DNA of 64,000 nt from Tropicimonas aquimaris (GCF_042676185.1 NZ_JBHTJT010000008.1:310001-374000); one strand, 5' to 3'. Shown: positions 1 to 8,209, counted from the stretch's first letter. Program-made: numbers and translations. Notes: generated by a model from the letters alone, not told the origin.

Positions 1-1259
1 TCGAGCGCGACCAGCGTTCCGGTGCCGCGCGCCGGCGCCTGATCTGTCGGAGCCATCCGCATGAAGCCGGCGCTCAGCGCGCTCTCGCTGTCGATGAGAA
101 ACTGCGCCGACGCGACGACCTCCTCACCCGAGGCAAGCCCCTGCAGGATTTCGGTGCGCCCGCCCTCGCCGAAATTGTCGCGCAGCCCCGTGGTGACGAG
201 GCGCGGACGGAACGTGCCTTCGCCGGTCTTCAGGATCACGCGTTCGGCTGCTCCGGTTCGGATCACGGCCTCGGAGGGAACGGTGAGAACCTGGTGGCTG
301 GTCTCGGGTAGAAGACTCACGCTTCCGAACATGCCCGGGCGCAGCAGGCGCTCGGTGTTGTCGAAGCGCAGGCGGACCGGCAGGGTGCGGGTGCGCGGAT
401 CGAGCTCCGGATAGACGTAGTCGATCTCGCCCACGAAGCTGCGCCCCGGGAGATGTTCGAACCGGGCTACGGCGCGCATGTCTTCCGACAGGCGGGCAAT
501 GTCGCGCTCGAACACATCTACGATCAGCCAGACACTGCTCAGATCGGCGACGGAGAAGGCGCGCGTTCCCGGCTGGAGAAACATGCCGTCCGCCGCCTCG
601 AGCGAGATAACGACACCGTTCTGCGGCGCCTCGATCTCGATGTTGCGCGCAAGCTCGCGCGTCCGTTCGATCTCGGCCAGTTGGCGGGGGGACATTCCAT
701 GGCTCAGCAGCTTGTTGCGCGCGGAATCGAGGATGCGGGGGTCGCGGTCTTCGAGCGCCCGGATCAGATCTCCGGTTGCCGCCGCCACGAGCGGCGAGAA
801 CAGGTCGAACAGGATCTGGCCTTCTTCGACCCGGTCTCCCACCGCGCGGACTTCGAGGCGCTCTATCCAGCCTTCCACGCGGGTATGGACGTGGCTGGTC
901 CGGTGCTCGTCATAGCCGACGAAGCCCACGGTCTCGATGCGCTGCGCGACATCGGTCACCTGTGCCAGCGCGGTGCGGACACCGATCGCGTTTATCTCGG
1001 CCGCGCTCAGCGTGACCTCCCCGGGGTCGCCTGACGGTTCCTGCCCGGCATAGACCGGGATCAGGTCCATTCCCATCGGCGACTTGCCCGGCCCGTCGCG
1101 GCGGAAATTCGCATCCATCGGCGCGACCCAATAGAGGATCTCCGGCTCGTCGGAGCCGTTCTGGGTCGCTGGATTTAGGTAGAGCCGCTCAAGATAGACC
1201 CCGCCCGCCGTGCCCCCGGCCAAGGCAAGAAAAGTGAGCGCCGCATAACGTCCGCGCAT
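1..1259 (-). CDS. CusB/HlyD-family efflux RND periplasmic adaptor, cut by the left window edge
   Basis: Periplasmic adaptor that would bridge an inner-membrane RND pump and an outer-membrane channel, probably for Cu(I)/Ag(I). The protein starts MRGRYAALTFLALAGG (signal/anchor segment), followed by a heavy-metal-binding-like stretch containing YWVAPMDANFRRDGPGKSP and MGMDLIPVY, the form seen at the start of CusB proteins. Next comes a biotinyl-lipoyl/HlyD-like region around WIERLEVRAVGDRVEEGQ. About 419 codons are visible and the C-terminus lies beyond position 1. The ATG at 1257-1259 has TGGAGG at 1265-1270 as ribosome binding site. The YWVAPMD segment lacks the cysteines of classical heavy-metal-binding domains. 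The metal is inferred from family and neighbours. The pump gene (cusA) is expected just outside the window. Confidence 0.85.
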   Translation of the reverse strand, partial: MRGRYAALTFLALAGGTAGGVYLERLYLNPATQNGSDEPEILYWVAPMDANFRRDGPGKSPMGMDLIPVYAGQEPSGDPGEVTLSAAEINAIGVRTALAQVTDVAQRIETVGFVGYDEHRTSHVHTRVEGWIERLEVRAVGDRVEEGQILFDLFSPLVAAATGDLIRALEDRDPRILDSARNKLLSHGMSPRQLAEIERTRELARNIEIEAPQNGVVISLEAADGMFLQPGTRAFSVADLSSVWLIVDVFERDIARLSEDMRAVARFEHLPGRSFVGEIDYVYPELDPRTRTLPVRLRFDNTERLLRPGMFGSVSLLPETSHQVLTVPSEAVIRTGAAERVILKTGEGTFRPRLVTTGLRDNFGEGGRTEILQGLASGEEVVASAQFLIDSESALSAGFMRMAPTDQAPARGTGTLVAL

Positions 1260-1348
1260 GACAACCTCCAGACGGCCGACCCTCTTTGGATCGGCGCAAA
1301 GACTAAGACTTACCAGCCAACCCTCATGTCAGGGCCGTTGGCGCGATG

Positions 1349-1750
1349 TCAGAGTGTCCGGGGAGGGCGTTCGGGCAGAGAGGCTGCCTGCAACCTTATG
1401 GATGAAGTGACGAATGGGCGCTGGTTCGTGCTGAGTGCGATGATTGCGCGAGCCGGAAGCTGCACGAATTGCTGCTCTGCGGGGCAGCATCCGGTGGAAT
1501 GGCACCCAGATGCCTGCGCCGTATCCGACGGGCAGTGCTCTGAGCCAGCGTCTTTTGCGGCCACATGATGCGCGGCGTGCGCCGCGTGACCTGCCGTCGG
1601 TGACGCCGCTTCCTGAGCGACGGCGCTGGCTGCATGAGCGGTGTGCTGCGACCCGCCGTTAAAAACAGAAAGACTGCCGATCACCAGCGAGAGGCCGGTG
1701 ATCAGTACGATGATTCGCCATGTGGCGGTTCTGGCAGTCGACCTTGTCAC
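1349..1750 (-). CDS. small exported His/Cys-containing protein of unknown function
   Basis: A 133-residue protein with a GTG start. It has one hydrophobic segment near the N-terminus (WRIIVLITGLSLVIGSLSVF), then an Ala/His-rich part (HAAHAAHHVAAKDAGSEHC) and a Cys cluster (SGCHSTGCCPAE). This fits a small periplasmic or anchored protein able to bind metal. It lies 89 bp upstream of the CusB-like gene on the same strand, so the two are probably cotranscribed. Small proteins of this shape are common beside copper efflux genes, but I do not recognise a named family. The start codon has no good Shine-Dalgarno, so the true start is uncertain. Confidence 0.6.
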   Translation of the reverse strand: MTRSTARTATWRIIVLITGLSLVIGSLSVFNGGSQHTAHAASAVAQEAASPTAGHAAHAAHHVAAKDAGSEHCPSDTAQASGCHSTGCCPAEQQFVQLPARAIIALSTNQRPFVTSSIRLQAASLPERPPRTL

Positions 1751-1893
1751 GCGACTCGTTTATTTCGAGCAGACCGATCGGACAATATACATTCGCGCGA
1801 TCAGCCCAAGGAAAGCCCTTCTACCATAGCGTTTCGAGCTGTCCCGCCCGGTTTCGAAAACGCGACATGCCAAGGCCGCGGACCGTTGCTTGC

Positions 1894-2793
1894 TCACGGA
1901 GTCGGTCTTTCGGAATCGAGCAGATAGGTCGCCATCGCGGTCAGATCCGCGTCGGTCAGGAAGGCGGTCCCCCCCTGAACCACTTCGCCCATGCTGCCGC
2001 CAAAGGCGTCCCCGTCGGGCATGACGCCGGTGCGCAGTGCGAATGCGAGGTTTTCCACTGTCCACCCTTTGGCGCGAAGGTCGGCTGTCAGGAGAGAGGG
2101 CGCATTCCCGCCTCCGGGGAGGTTCTCGTTGCCGGCGAACGCTGCGGCCCTAGACCTCGCACCTGCAAGGTTTCGAGGCGTATGGCAAGCCCCGCAATGG
2201 GCCGCGCCCCGCACCAGTTCGCGTCCCCGGTTCCACGCGGTACTCCGGCCGTCAACCGGGTCCGTTTCCGGGCGGGTCAGGAACACGGCCCGCCAGAGCT
2301 TGAGGCCCCATCTCTGGTTGACCGGAAACGGCACATCATGCGCCGGGCTGGGCGCGGGCACCGGTGGCACGGTTTGAAAGGCCGTCCAGAGATCCGCAAT
2401 CTCCTGATCGGAAAAGTTCGCGTAGAACGGATAGGTGAACGTGGGGAAATAGGGCTCGCCATACGGCGAGATCCCCTGCCGCACCGCCTTTGCGAAGTCT
2501 TCGACCGTCCAGGCACCGATGCCGTGGTCAGGGTCCGTCGTCAGGTTGGGTGGATAGAAGACGCCAAACGCCGTTTCCAGCGGCGCCCCTCCTGCCAGCG
2601 GCGCGCCGCCTCCCGTGATGTCTGTATGGCAGGCGATACACCCGCTTGCCCGCGCCAGGTACGCGCCACGGTTCACGTCGCCCGTCAATGCGATCGCGGC
2701 GGGCTCCCGTCCGACCGGCCAGACCATCAGGCCGATCACGACGGCCCCGCCTGCAACTGCGAGGATCGCCGCAAAGCGCAGCAGAGCCAGCAT
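1894..2793 (-). CDS. diheme cytochrome c
   Basis: A 299-residue membrane-anchored or secreted c-type cytochrome with two heme motifs, CIACH (about residues 52-56) and CGACH (about 200-204), and an N-terminal hydrophobic segment (MLALLRFAAILAVAGGAVVI). It resembles the cytochrome subunits that accept electrons from periplasmic dehydrogenases. The chosen ATG at 2791-2793 follows GAGGAG in the tail of the upstream cytochrome c' gene. Its ATG is one base from that gene's stop, so the two are translationally coupled. The electron donor cannot be told from sequence. The link to copper stress is by context only. Confidence 0.85.
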   Translation of the reverse strand: MLALLRFAAILAVAGGAVVIGLMVWPVGREPAAIALTGDVNRGAYLARASGCIACHTDITGGGAPLAGGAPLETAFGVFYPPNLTTDPDHGIGAWTVEDFAKAVRQGISPYGEPYFPTFTYPFYANFSDQEIADLWTAFQTVPPVPAPSPAHDVPFPVNQRWGLKLWRAVFLTRPETDPVDGRSTAWNRGRELVRGAAHCGACHTPRNLAGARSRAAAFAGNENLPGGGNAPSLLTADLRAKGWTVENLAFALRTGVMPDGDAFGGSMGEVVQGGTAFLTDADLTAMATYLLDSERPTP

Positions 2794-2794
2794 G

Positions 2795-3358
2795 TCACTT
2801 CTCCTCGGCACGAAACCTCGTGTGGCAGGCCGTGCAGGCCTGGCTGACCATGGCAAAGGCCATGCCGGCGGGCATCTGGCCAATATGCTCGGCGCTCATC
2901 ATCGGCGCGCCACCACCCATCATTGACTGGCCGCCCATCATGCCCTGGCCGCCCATCATCCCGCCCTGCGCCGGCATGCCACCGACGCCGTTGTCCGCGG
3001 CACGTTCCAGCCCCTCGGCAAAAATCTCCAACTGCTGCGCAAGCTCGTTGAACGCTTCCCAATCCTGCCAGATCTCGGGCCGCGCCTCCGAGGGGGCATC
3101 GGTGCTGCCTTCGGGGAACTTGGAGGTCATGGCCTCGCCGGCGTGGCTGGCGATTTTCGCCGCTCCCAAGCGCACCGCATCCGCGTCATATGGCGCGGTG
3201 CCCTGCATCATCGGGGCAAGGGCCTTCACCGCGTCCGCCATGGCGGCCATCCCGTCCATGCGCTCCTTGACGACGCCCATCGCGCCGCTGTGGGCAAAGG
3301 CCGTGGCTGCAATCAGAGAGATGCTGGCAGCAAGGCTCAGATTTTGTTTCGTTTTCAT
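2795..3358 (-). CDS. cytochrome c' family protein with methionine-rich insert
   Basis: A 187-residue exported protein with a signal peptide ending near TAFAHS and a C-terminal single heme motif CTACH (about residues 175-179), the layout of the four-helix cytochrome c' family. Helical segments precede it (KERMDGMAAMADAVKALAPMM; EIWQDWEAFNELAQQLE). The odd feature is an insert of about 40 residues just before the heme motif, built on MMGGQGMMGGQSMMGG and holding 11 methionines. Met-rich runs are known Cu(I) ligands in periplasmic copper proteins, so a copper-sensing or copper-binding role is possible. The ATG at 3356-3358 has AGGGTG six bases upstream. A GTG three codons earlier is less likely. 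The gene is coupled to the diheme cytochrome downstream. Confidence 0.8.
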   Translation of the reverse strand: MKTKQNLSLAASISLIAATAFAHSGAMGVVKERMDGMAAMADAVKALAPMMQGTAPYDADAVRLGAAKIASHAGEAMTSKFPEGSTDAPSEARPEIWQDWEAFNELAQQLEIFAEGLERAADNGVGGMPAQGGMMGGQGMMGGQSMMGGGAPMMSAEHIGQMPAGMAFAMVSQACTACHTRFRAEEK

Positions 3359-3400
3359 TGATTTCACCCTGTATTGTCCTGTGGTTTGAAAGGTCTCGGA

Positions 3401-3757
3401 TCAGGACCTGACGCGCGGCAGCGGTGGATCGAAGCCATGCTCGATGCCCGGCTCGATGCGCCCGTGCGGCAACAACTCCAAACCGCCAAGGGCGACAAGC
3501 GGGAGTGGTTGCGCGAATATCTCAAGGATGCCCTGGAAATGGCAGTCGATCGCGGGGTCACAGGAGGCATCGACGTCCTCGCCGAGCCTAGTCGGTTGGT
3601 GATGGCCTGCGCCCAGGGGCGGGTCAAGTGACGCCGCAACGTGATGATCGGCGAATTGAGAGAGCGCAGGGGAAAGCAGCTGTAGCGTAATCAGGATGCA
3701 ACCAAGCACGAGGGGCAGGGCGCGGCTGCAGATGGATATAGCCAGGTCGCGATTCAT
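3401..3757 (-). CDS. small exported protein of the copper cluster, unknown function
   Basis: A 118-residue protein with an N-terminal signal or anchor (ALPLVLGCILITLQLLSPA), a His-containing middle (QFADHHVAASLDPPLGAGHH), a CDPAIDC pair of cysteines and a Pro-rich tail (FDPPLPRVRS). It lies 42 bp upstream of the cytochrome c' gene on the same strand and is probably the first gene of that operon. The ATG at 3755-3757 follows CAGGTG. A longer reading back to 3805 is possible but has no better ribosome binding site. No family is recognised. Small exported proteins with Cys/His pairs recur in proteobacterial copper loci, so the role is inferred from location. Confidence 0.5.
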   Translation of the reverse strand: MNRDLAISICSRALPLVLGCILITLQLLSPALSQFADHHVAASLDPPLGAGHHQPTRLGEDVDASCDPAIDCHFQGILEIFAQPLPLVALGGLELLPHGRIEPGIEHGFDPPLPRVRS

Positions 3758-4016
3758 CACCTGACCCCGTTCTTTCGCTGCAAGTCCCATGTGTTGAGCG
3801 TACACTGTTTTCCAGCCCCATTTCTGAATTGAGTTTCAGGTGCGGGCGGACGCATGTCGAGATCCAGAAACCGTAGCGCTTCACGACAATTCCGACCAAT
3901 GGAAACTCGCCATAGAGGCAGTGAAGAAGCGTGTCGGGAGTGAAGGTGTTCCAAGGCCCCACGAGAGCGGAAACACCAAAGCGCATTTGCCGATATTGCA
4001 AGGCTTTCAGGGGAGA

Positions 4017-4034
4017 GGTGGCAGTCCGTAGGGG
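4017..4034. repeat. left attachment-site repeat (copy of tRNA-Glu 3' end)
   Basis: Sequence ggtggcagtccgtagggg, identical over 18 bp to 36335-36352 and diverging on both sides. Its complement is the last part of the T-arm and acceptor stem plus CCA of tRNA-Glu. Confidence 0.88.
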
Positions 4035-4048
4035 CTTGGAAAGTGCAT

Positions 4049-4074
4049 TTTTTTCAGACTGTTTTTTCAGACTG
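4049..4074. repeat. 13-bp tandem repeat next to the left attachment site
   Basis: Two head-to-tail copies of ttttttcagactg (4049-4061, 4062-4074), 15 bp inside the left attachment repeat. Short direct repeats in this position are often arm-type integrase or excisionase binding sites. That role is inferred. Confidence 0.5.
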
Positions 4075-4220
4075 TTAGGTTGGCGAACGTGCCGATTTAA
4101 GTGTGGCGAAATCGATAGAGAATTTCGAGGTTTGGCGAACCCCAAAAGCCCACAGAGTCGTGGCGCACATATCCGCAAAAAAGGACTGACCGGCTCTCAG
4201 CGGTCTGGGGTCGGTTCACG

Positions 4221-4436
4221 ATGACAGGCAAGTATCGCAAAGGATTTCCCGGAGCTTCGCCATACATCGACCGGCACGGCAAGCGCCGATGGCGGTATCG
4301 CAGCCGCGGTTTTTCTAAAGAGTTGGGGCGCGAGTACGGGTCTGCGGAGTTTGTTCCGCGCTACGAGGCTGCGCGGCAAGGAAGAAGGTTGGGTGCGGGT
4401 GTCCGTCGTCAGGTGATATGGAACACGAGCGCCTGA
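4221..4436 (+). pseudogene. tyrosine recombinase/integrase, N-terminal fragment
   Basis: The reading MTGKYRKGFPGASPYIDRHG, followed by KRRWRYRSRGFSKELGREYGS, is the typical start of tRNA-targeting phage-type integrases (arm-binding N-terminal part). Similarity to that pattern fades near GRRLGAG (about 4410) and a stop follows shortly. No core-binding or catalytic domain follows. Insertion-sequence remnants begin at about 4470. The missing C-terminal part is represented 31 kb away (35575-36241). It starts 186 bp inside the attachment repeat, the usual place for an integrase promoter and start. Confidence 0.75.
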
Positions 4437-4472
4437 TCTCGAACGGAGGGTCTGGCTCGTTGAGGTTTCAGT

Positions 4473-4745
4473 TTATGCCGCTGTCTGGCGATGCAGCAAG
4501 CGGCGCTTCTCGATGGTCCTGGCTTTGATCTCCTTTCGTCGTCGGAGGATGGTCTCGGCCCTGCCGAGGTAGACATCGGCAGGGGTCAGGTTGCTGAGGC
4601 TCTCGTGGTAGCGGCGGTGGTTGTAGTGGTCGATGAACTCGCCGATGGCCTGCTCGAGCGCCCCAGGCAGATAGTAGTTCTCGAGCAGGACCCTGTTCTT
4701 CAGGGTCTGATGCCAGCGCTCGATCTTGCCCTGGGTTTGCGGGCG
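4473..4745 (-). pseudogene. IS3-family transposase (OrfB), C-terminal fragment
   Basis: The last 90 or so codons of an IS3-family integrase-core transposase: TQGKIERWHQTLKNRVLLEN, then a hallmark FIDHYNHRRYHESL segment with the final catalytic-region Glu (KIERW), ending in RRLLHRQTAA and a TAA stop at 4473-4475. The 5' part is missing. At about 4742 the reading passes directly into an unrelated IS110-family sequence, so this is a recombination scar. Confidence 0.8.
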
Positions 4746-4971
4746 GGATCAGCCGCACATCGTGGCCAAGCTTACCGATCTCGCGGCCCCAGAAATGCGC
4801 CCCGCCACTGGCTTCCATTGCCACAACCCAGGACGGCAGATGGCTGAAAAACTCCAGCACTTGGGCGCGCCGCAGTTTCTTGCGCAGGACAGGCTGGCCC
4901 GAGCCATCAGCCCCATGCACCTGAAAGACATTCTTCGCCAGATCGAGCCCGACCGTGATAATCTCCGACAT
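4742..4971 (-). pseudogene. IS110-family transposase, N-terminal fragment
   Basis: The first 75 or so residues of an IS110-type (DEDD) transposase: MSEIITVGLDLAKNVFQVHG, then SHLPSWVVAMEASGGAHFWG and LGHDVRLIPP. GLDLAKN carries the first acidic residue of the DEDD site and MEASGG the second. The ORF is cut at about 4742, where it joins the tail of an IS3-family transposase. The upstream 140 bp (4972-5113) probably contain the original IS110 end. Confidence 0.8.
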
Positions 4972-5113
4972 GACCGCTCTCCTTTGTGGATCGATGCAGA
5001 CCCACCTTGGCACGTTGATGCCGTCGGGGGGCGGTCACATCATCAGAGCCCCTGCGAATCCTCTTGTCCGATATCAAAAAATGGCGCCTGCCGACGAGGC
5101 CTTTCGGTCGCCT

Positions 5114-7216
5114 CTACCTTGTGAAGGCCTGAACGTTCCCTGCATCAACGTTCAGGATGTTTCCCGTCGATTTTGCGGACGCCTCCGACACGAGGAAGTA
5201 TGTGGCCTCGGCGATATCCTCTGGAAGTACGGAGCGTTTGAGCAGCGAGCGTTGGCGGTACATTTCCTCGAGCCCTTCCTTGTCCGTGTCGTAAGTGCTC
5301 GCGCGCTGATCCAGCCATTCGCCGGACCAGATGCGCGACCCGCGCAACACCGCATCCGGGTTGACCACGTTGACACGGATTCCATTTGGTGCGCCTTCGA
5401 GCGCCAGGCATCGGGCGAGGTGGATCTCGCTCGCCTTGGCGGTGCAATAGGCCGAGGCGTTGGGAGAGGCGGCCAGCCCGTTCTTTGACGCAACGAAGAC
5501 CACCGCGCCGCCTATCCCCTGCGACTTCATCAGCCTGAAGGCAGCTCGCGACACCAGGAAATAGCCCGTCGACAGGATCGACATGTTGCGGTTCCACAGA
5601 TCGAGACTCGTCTCCTCGATCGGAGCGGAGGAGGCGATGCCGGCGTTGGAGACCAGCAGGTCCACGCCGCCAAACTCCCGGGCCGCCGTGGCAAAGGCGG
5701 CGTCGATTGCGGCCTCGTCGGTCACATCGAGCGCCACGGCACTCACCACGTCCGCCGAATGGCGGCGGGCCAGCTCAACCTTGGTTTCTTCCAGGGCTCG
5801 TTCATCGATATCGGTCAGCATGACGCAGGCGCCTTCGCGCAGGAACCGTTCGGCGGTGGCTGAACCGATGCCACCAGCCGCCCCGGTGACCAGTGCGACC
5901 CGCCCCGCGAGCGACTTGGGCTTCGGCATCCGTTGCAGCTTGGCTTCCTCGAGCAGCCAGTACTCGATGTCGAAGGCTTCCTGTTCCGGCAGGCCGCGAT
6001 ACTCGGAGACCGCCGAGGCGCCGCGCATCACGTTGATCGCGTTGACATAGAACTCGGCCGAGATCCGCGCCGTCGCCTTGTCCTTGGCAAAGGTGATCAT
6101 GCCGACACCTGGGACCAGGTAGACCACGGCGTTGGGGTCGCGCATCGCAGGACTGTTGTCATGTTTGCAGCGCTCGTAATAGGCGGCGTAATTTTCCCTA
6201 TAGGCGGCAACCGAGCTCGCCAGCCCGTCCAGCAAGGCTTTGACATCCGGCGAACCGGGATCGAAATCCACCACCAGCGGGCAGATCTTGGTGCGGAGGA
6301 AGTGGTCGGGGCAGCTTGTTCCGAGCGCGGCCAGCGTGGGCATGTCAGCCGCGTTCACGAATTCCAGGACCGCCGGCTGGTCGTCGAAATGACCAACCAT
6401 GTGCTGGGCGCCCGAGACCATGCCGCGGATCGCGGGCATCAGTTCGGAGGCGATGGCGTTGCGTGCCGCCTCGTCGAGCGACGTATGGATCGCGCGGCCA
6501 AACGCAGCTTGGCCGGCGGTGCGGTTCTCGAACCAGGCGATGGCGCGATTGATCGTCTCGATGGTGAGCTCGTAGCAATCCCTGGCCGTGTCCGCCCAGG
6601 TGAAGAGCCCGTGGGATTCAAGAATCACCCCCTTGGCGTCCGGGTTCTTGCGGCAGAAATCCTCGAGCCAGAGGCCGAGCTCGTAGCCGGGCCGTTTCCA
6701 GGGGAGCCAGCCGATCTCGTCGCCGAAGATCTCCTGCGTGATGGCCCGGGAATCGGCAGAGGCGGCAATCGCGATGATGGCGTCGGGATGGACGTGATCG
6801 ACATGGGCTTTCGGCACGTAGGCGTGCAGCGGCGTGTCGATTGAGGCGGCGCGCGGGTTCAGGTTGAAGGTGCAATGGGGCAGGTAGCCCACCATCTCAT
6901 CTTCGTGCTCGGGGCCGCGGTAGAGACCTTTCAGCGCCTCCAGCTTGTCCATGTAGAGCGTCGAGAAGCCCGAGAGCGTGATGGAGCCGAGATCGCCTCC
7001 CGAGCCTTTGACCCAGAGAACGTCGCAGGGCTTGCCGGTCAGGGGATCTGTCTCGGTGACCTTGGCCGAGGTGTTTCCTCCACCATAATTGGTCACGCGC
7101 TTGTCAGACCCGAGCAAGTTCGATCGATAGAGCAAACGCTCCGACTCGCTCATCGGTCCGGCGAGTACCTCGTCCCACAAGTTCTGCAACAGCTTATTTT
7201 CCGGCAGTTTTGTCAT
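5114..7216 (-). CDS. rhaEW: bifunctional rhamnulose-1-phosphate aldolase / L-lactaldehyde dehydrogenase (RhaEW type)
   Basis: A 700-residue cytoplasmic fusion enzyme, called rhaD in rhizobia. The N-terminal class II aldolase domain (about residues 15-400) has the zinc-site run HVDHVHPDA (H138, H141, H143) and ESHGLFTW (H202). The C-terminal short-chain dehydrogenase domain (from about 435) has TGAAGGIG (444-451), NAG (524-526), Ser577 and SAYCTAK (Tyr590, Lys594). It should split L-rhamnulose-1-phosphate into DHAP and L-lactaldehyde and oxidise the latter to L-lactate. The start ATG at 7214-7216 follows GGGAGGAGCAG. An upstream in-frame ATG at 7297 lacks a site. It is divergent from rhaR and is the second aldolase for this substrate in the island. 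Confidence 0.92.
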   Translation of the reverse strand: MTKLPENKLLQNLWDEVLAGPMSESERLLYRSNLLGSDKRVTNYGGGNTSAKVTETDPLTGKPCDVLWVKGSGGDLGSITLSGFSTLYMDKLEALKGLYRGPEHEDEMVGYLPHCTFNLNPRAASIDTPLHAYVPKAHVDHVHPDAIIAIAASADSRAITQEIFGDEIGWLPWKRPGYELGLWLEDFCRKNPDAKGVILESHGLFTWADTARDCYELTIETINRAIAWFENRTAGQAAFGRAIHTSLDEAARNAIASELMPAIRGMVSGAQHMVGHFDDQPAVLEFVNAADMPTLAALGTSCPDHFLRTKICPLVVDFDPGSPDVKALLDGLASSVAAYRENYAAYYERCKHDNSPAMRDPNAVVYLVPGVGMITFAKDKATARISAEFYVNAINVMRGASAVSEYRGLPEQEAFDIEYWLLEEAKLQRMPKPKSLAGRVALVTGAAGGIGSATAERFLREGACVMLTDIDERALEETKVELARRHSADVVSAVALDVTDEAAIDAAFATAAREFGGVDLLVSNAGIASSAPIEETSLDLWNRNMSILSTGYFLVSRAAFRLMKSQGIGGAVVFVASKNGLAASPNASAYCTAKASEIHLARCLALEGAPNGIRVNVVNPDAVLRGSRIWSGEWLDQRASTYDTDKEGLEEMYRQRSLLKRSVLPEDIAEATYFLVSEASAKSTGNILNVDAGNVQAFTR

Positions 7217-7402
7217 GTACTCTGCTCCTCCCGAGCGCACGCGAATGCTGTATCTTCTGAGGGGAGGCTGATAATCTGGCTGCGCAAAGTCAATCAAAAA
7301 CGCTCATATTTGCTGAATTCTGCGCTGCGGAAGATCGTATATGATCGAAATTGATTGACAGTGAGTGTTTTGAGGATCAACGTATCCAGCAAGGAGGACG
7401 TA
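7217..7402. promoter_or_regulatory. divergent rhaEW / rhaR control region with inverted repeat
   Basis: The 186-bp region between two divergent transcripts. It contains GTCAATCAA at 7289-7297 and its exact complement TTGATTGAC at 7351-7359, plus a near-palindrome gatcgtatatgatc at 7333-7346. The likely role is the operator of the adjacent DeoR-type RhaR serving both directions. The sites are seen in sequence; the binding role is inferred. Confidence 0.55.
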
Positions 7403-8209
7403 ATGCACGAGTCGGAGCGCCACAGGGTCATTCTATCGGCCGTTCAGGACAGGCCTGTGGTCACCGTGGCCGATCTGTGCACGTTGACCGGGGCTTCCGA
7501 GGCAACGGTTCGACGCGACATCGCGGCGTTGCACATGCAAAAGAAGCTGCGCCGCGTGCGCGGTGGCGCCGAAGCGATCGCTCCACCGAAGTTCGTTGGC
7601 CTGGCAGGCCATCCCTTCGCCATGAACCAGACACGCAAGATCGCCGAGAAGCAGGCTATCGCGCTGGCGGCTGCGGATCTGTGCGAGGACGGCGAGTCCA
7701 TCATCATCAACGGCGGGACAACGACCTTTCAGATGGTGCATCCGCTGGCCAATCGTCGGCTTCAGGTCTTCACCAACAGCTTTCCGATCGCAGAACACCT
7801 GCTGAAGAATTCCAAGAACACGGTGATGGTGCCGGGCGGCGTGATCTATCGCGAGCAGAACATCATCCTGTCGCCGTTCGGCAATGACGTATCGAGCAAC
7901 TTCTACGCCCGGCGCATGTTCATGGGTATCCACGGGATCGGGCGGCTCGGCCTGATGGAGGAAGACCCGCTGCTGATCCAGGCGGAACAGAAGCTGATCG
8001 GACAGGCCGACGAGCTCGTCGTGATGGTCGACTCGTCCAAGTTCCGAAACCGCTCGAGCCTCGTGCTCTGTCCGCTGGACCGGATCGACACCGTGATCAC
8101 CGACGATGGCGTCGATGACGAGAGCGCCGCGCTGTTGGAGGCAGCCGGTGTTCGCCTGATCGTCGCGACGGTGGATGCGCAACGCAACACCACCCCGCAG
8201 GCCGGATAA
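7403..8209 (+). CDS. rhaR: DeoR-family transcriptional regulator of rhamnose catabolism
   Basis: A 268-residue repressor. The N-terminal DeoR winged helix-turn-helix (VTVADLCTLTGASEATVRRD, then the family-typical KKLRRVRGGAEA) is followed by a ribose-5-phosphate-isomerase-like sensor domain (about residues 75-250; ADLCEDGESIIINGGTTT, VMVDSSKFRNRSSLVL). Start ATG at 7403 with AAGGAGG eight bases upstream. It heads the gene run rhaRSTPQMKI and is divergent from rhaEW, the arrangement of rhizobial rha loci. The effector is probably a phosphorylated pathway intermediate, as is common for DeoR proteins. Confidence 0.88.
   Translation: MHESERHRVILSAVQDRPVVTVADLCTLTGASEATVRRDIAALHMQKKLRRVRGGAEAIAPPKFVGLAGHPFAMNQTRKIAEKQAIALAAADLCEDGESIIINGGTTTFQMVHPLANRRLQVFTNSFPIAEHLLKNSKNTVMVPGGVIYREQNIILSPFGNDVSSNFYARRMFMGIHGIGRLGLMEEDPLLIQAEQKLIGQADELVVMVDSSKFRNRSSLVLCPLDRIDTVITDDGVDDESAALLEAAGVRLIVATVDAQRNTTPQAG

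Larger units (their letters stand above)
3758..4220. other. gene-poor, lower-GC left boundary of the island
   Basis: No convincing gene in 463 bp. The stretch is visibly richer in A and T than its flanks. It holds the left attachment repeat (4017-4034), a 13-bp tandem repeat (4049-4074) and two TTGGCGAAC motifs (4080-4088, 4132-4140), and it serves as leader of the integrase fragment at 4221. A minus-strand open frame crosses it but has no ribosome binding site or recognisable domain. Confidence 0.5.

Noticed and set aside
1720..2847. 375-codon plus-strand frame over the diheme cytochrome gene
   Set aside because: The opposite strand encodes two CxxCH heme motifs and a membrane anchor; this frame has no domain.
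3624..4178. 184-codon minus-strand frame across the left island boundary
   Set aside because: Runs through the attachment repeat and tandem repeat, lacks a ribosome site and family resemblance; a decayed gene cannot be wholly excluded.
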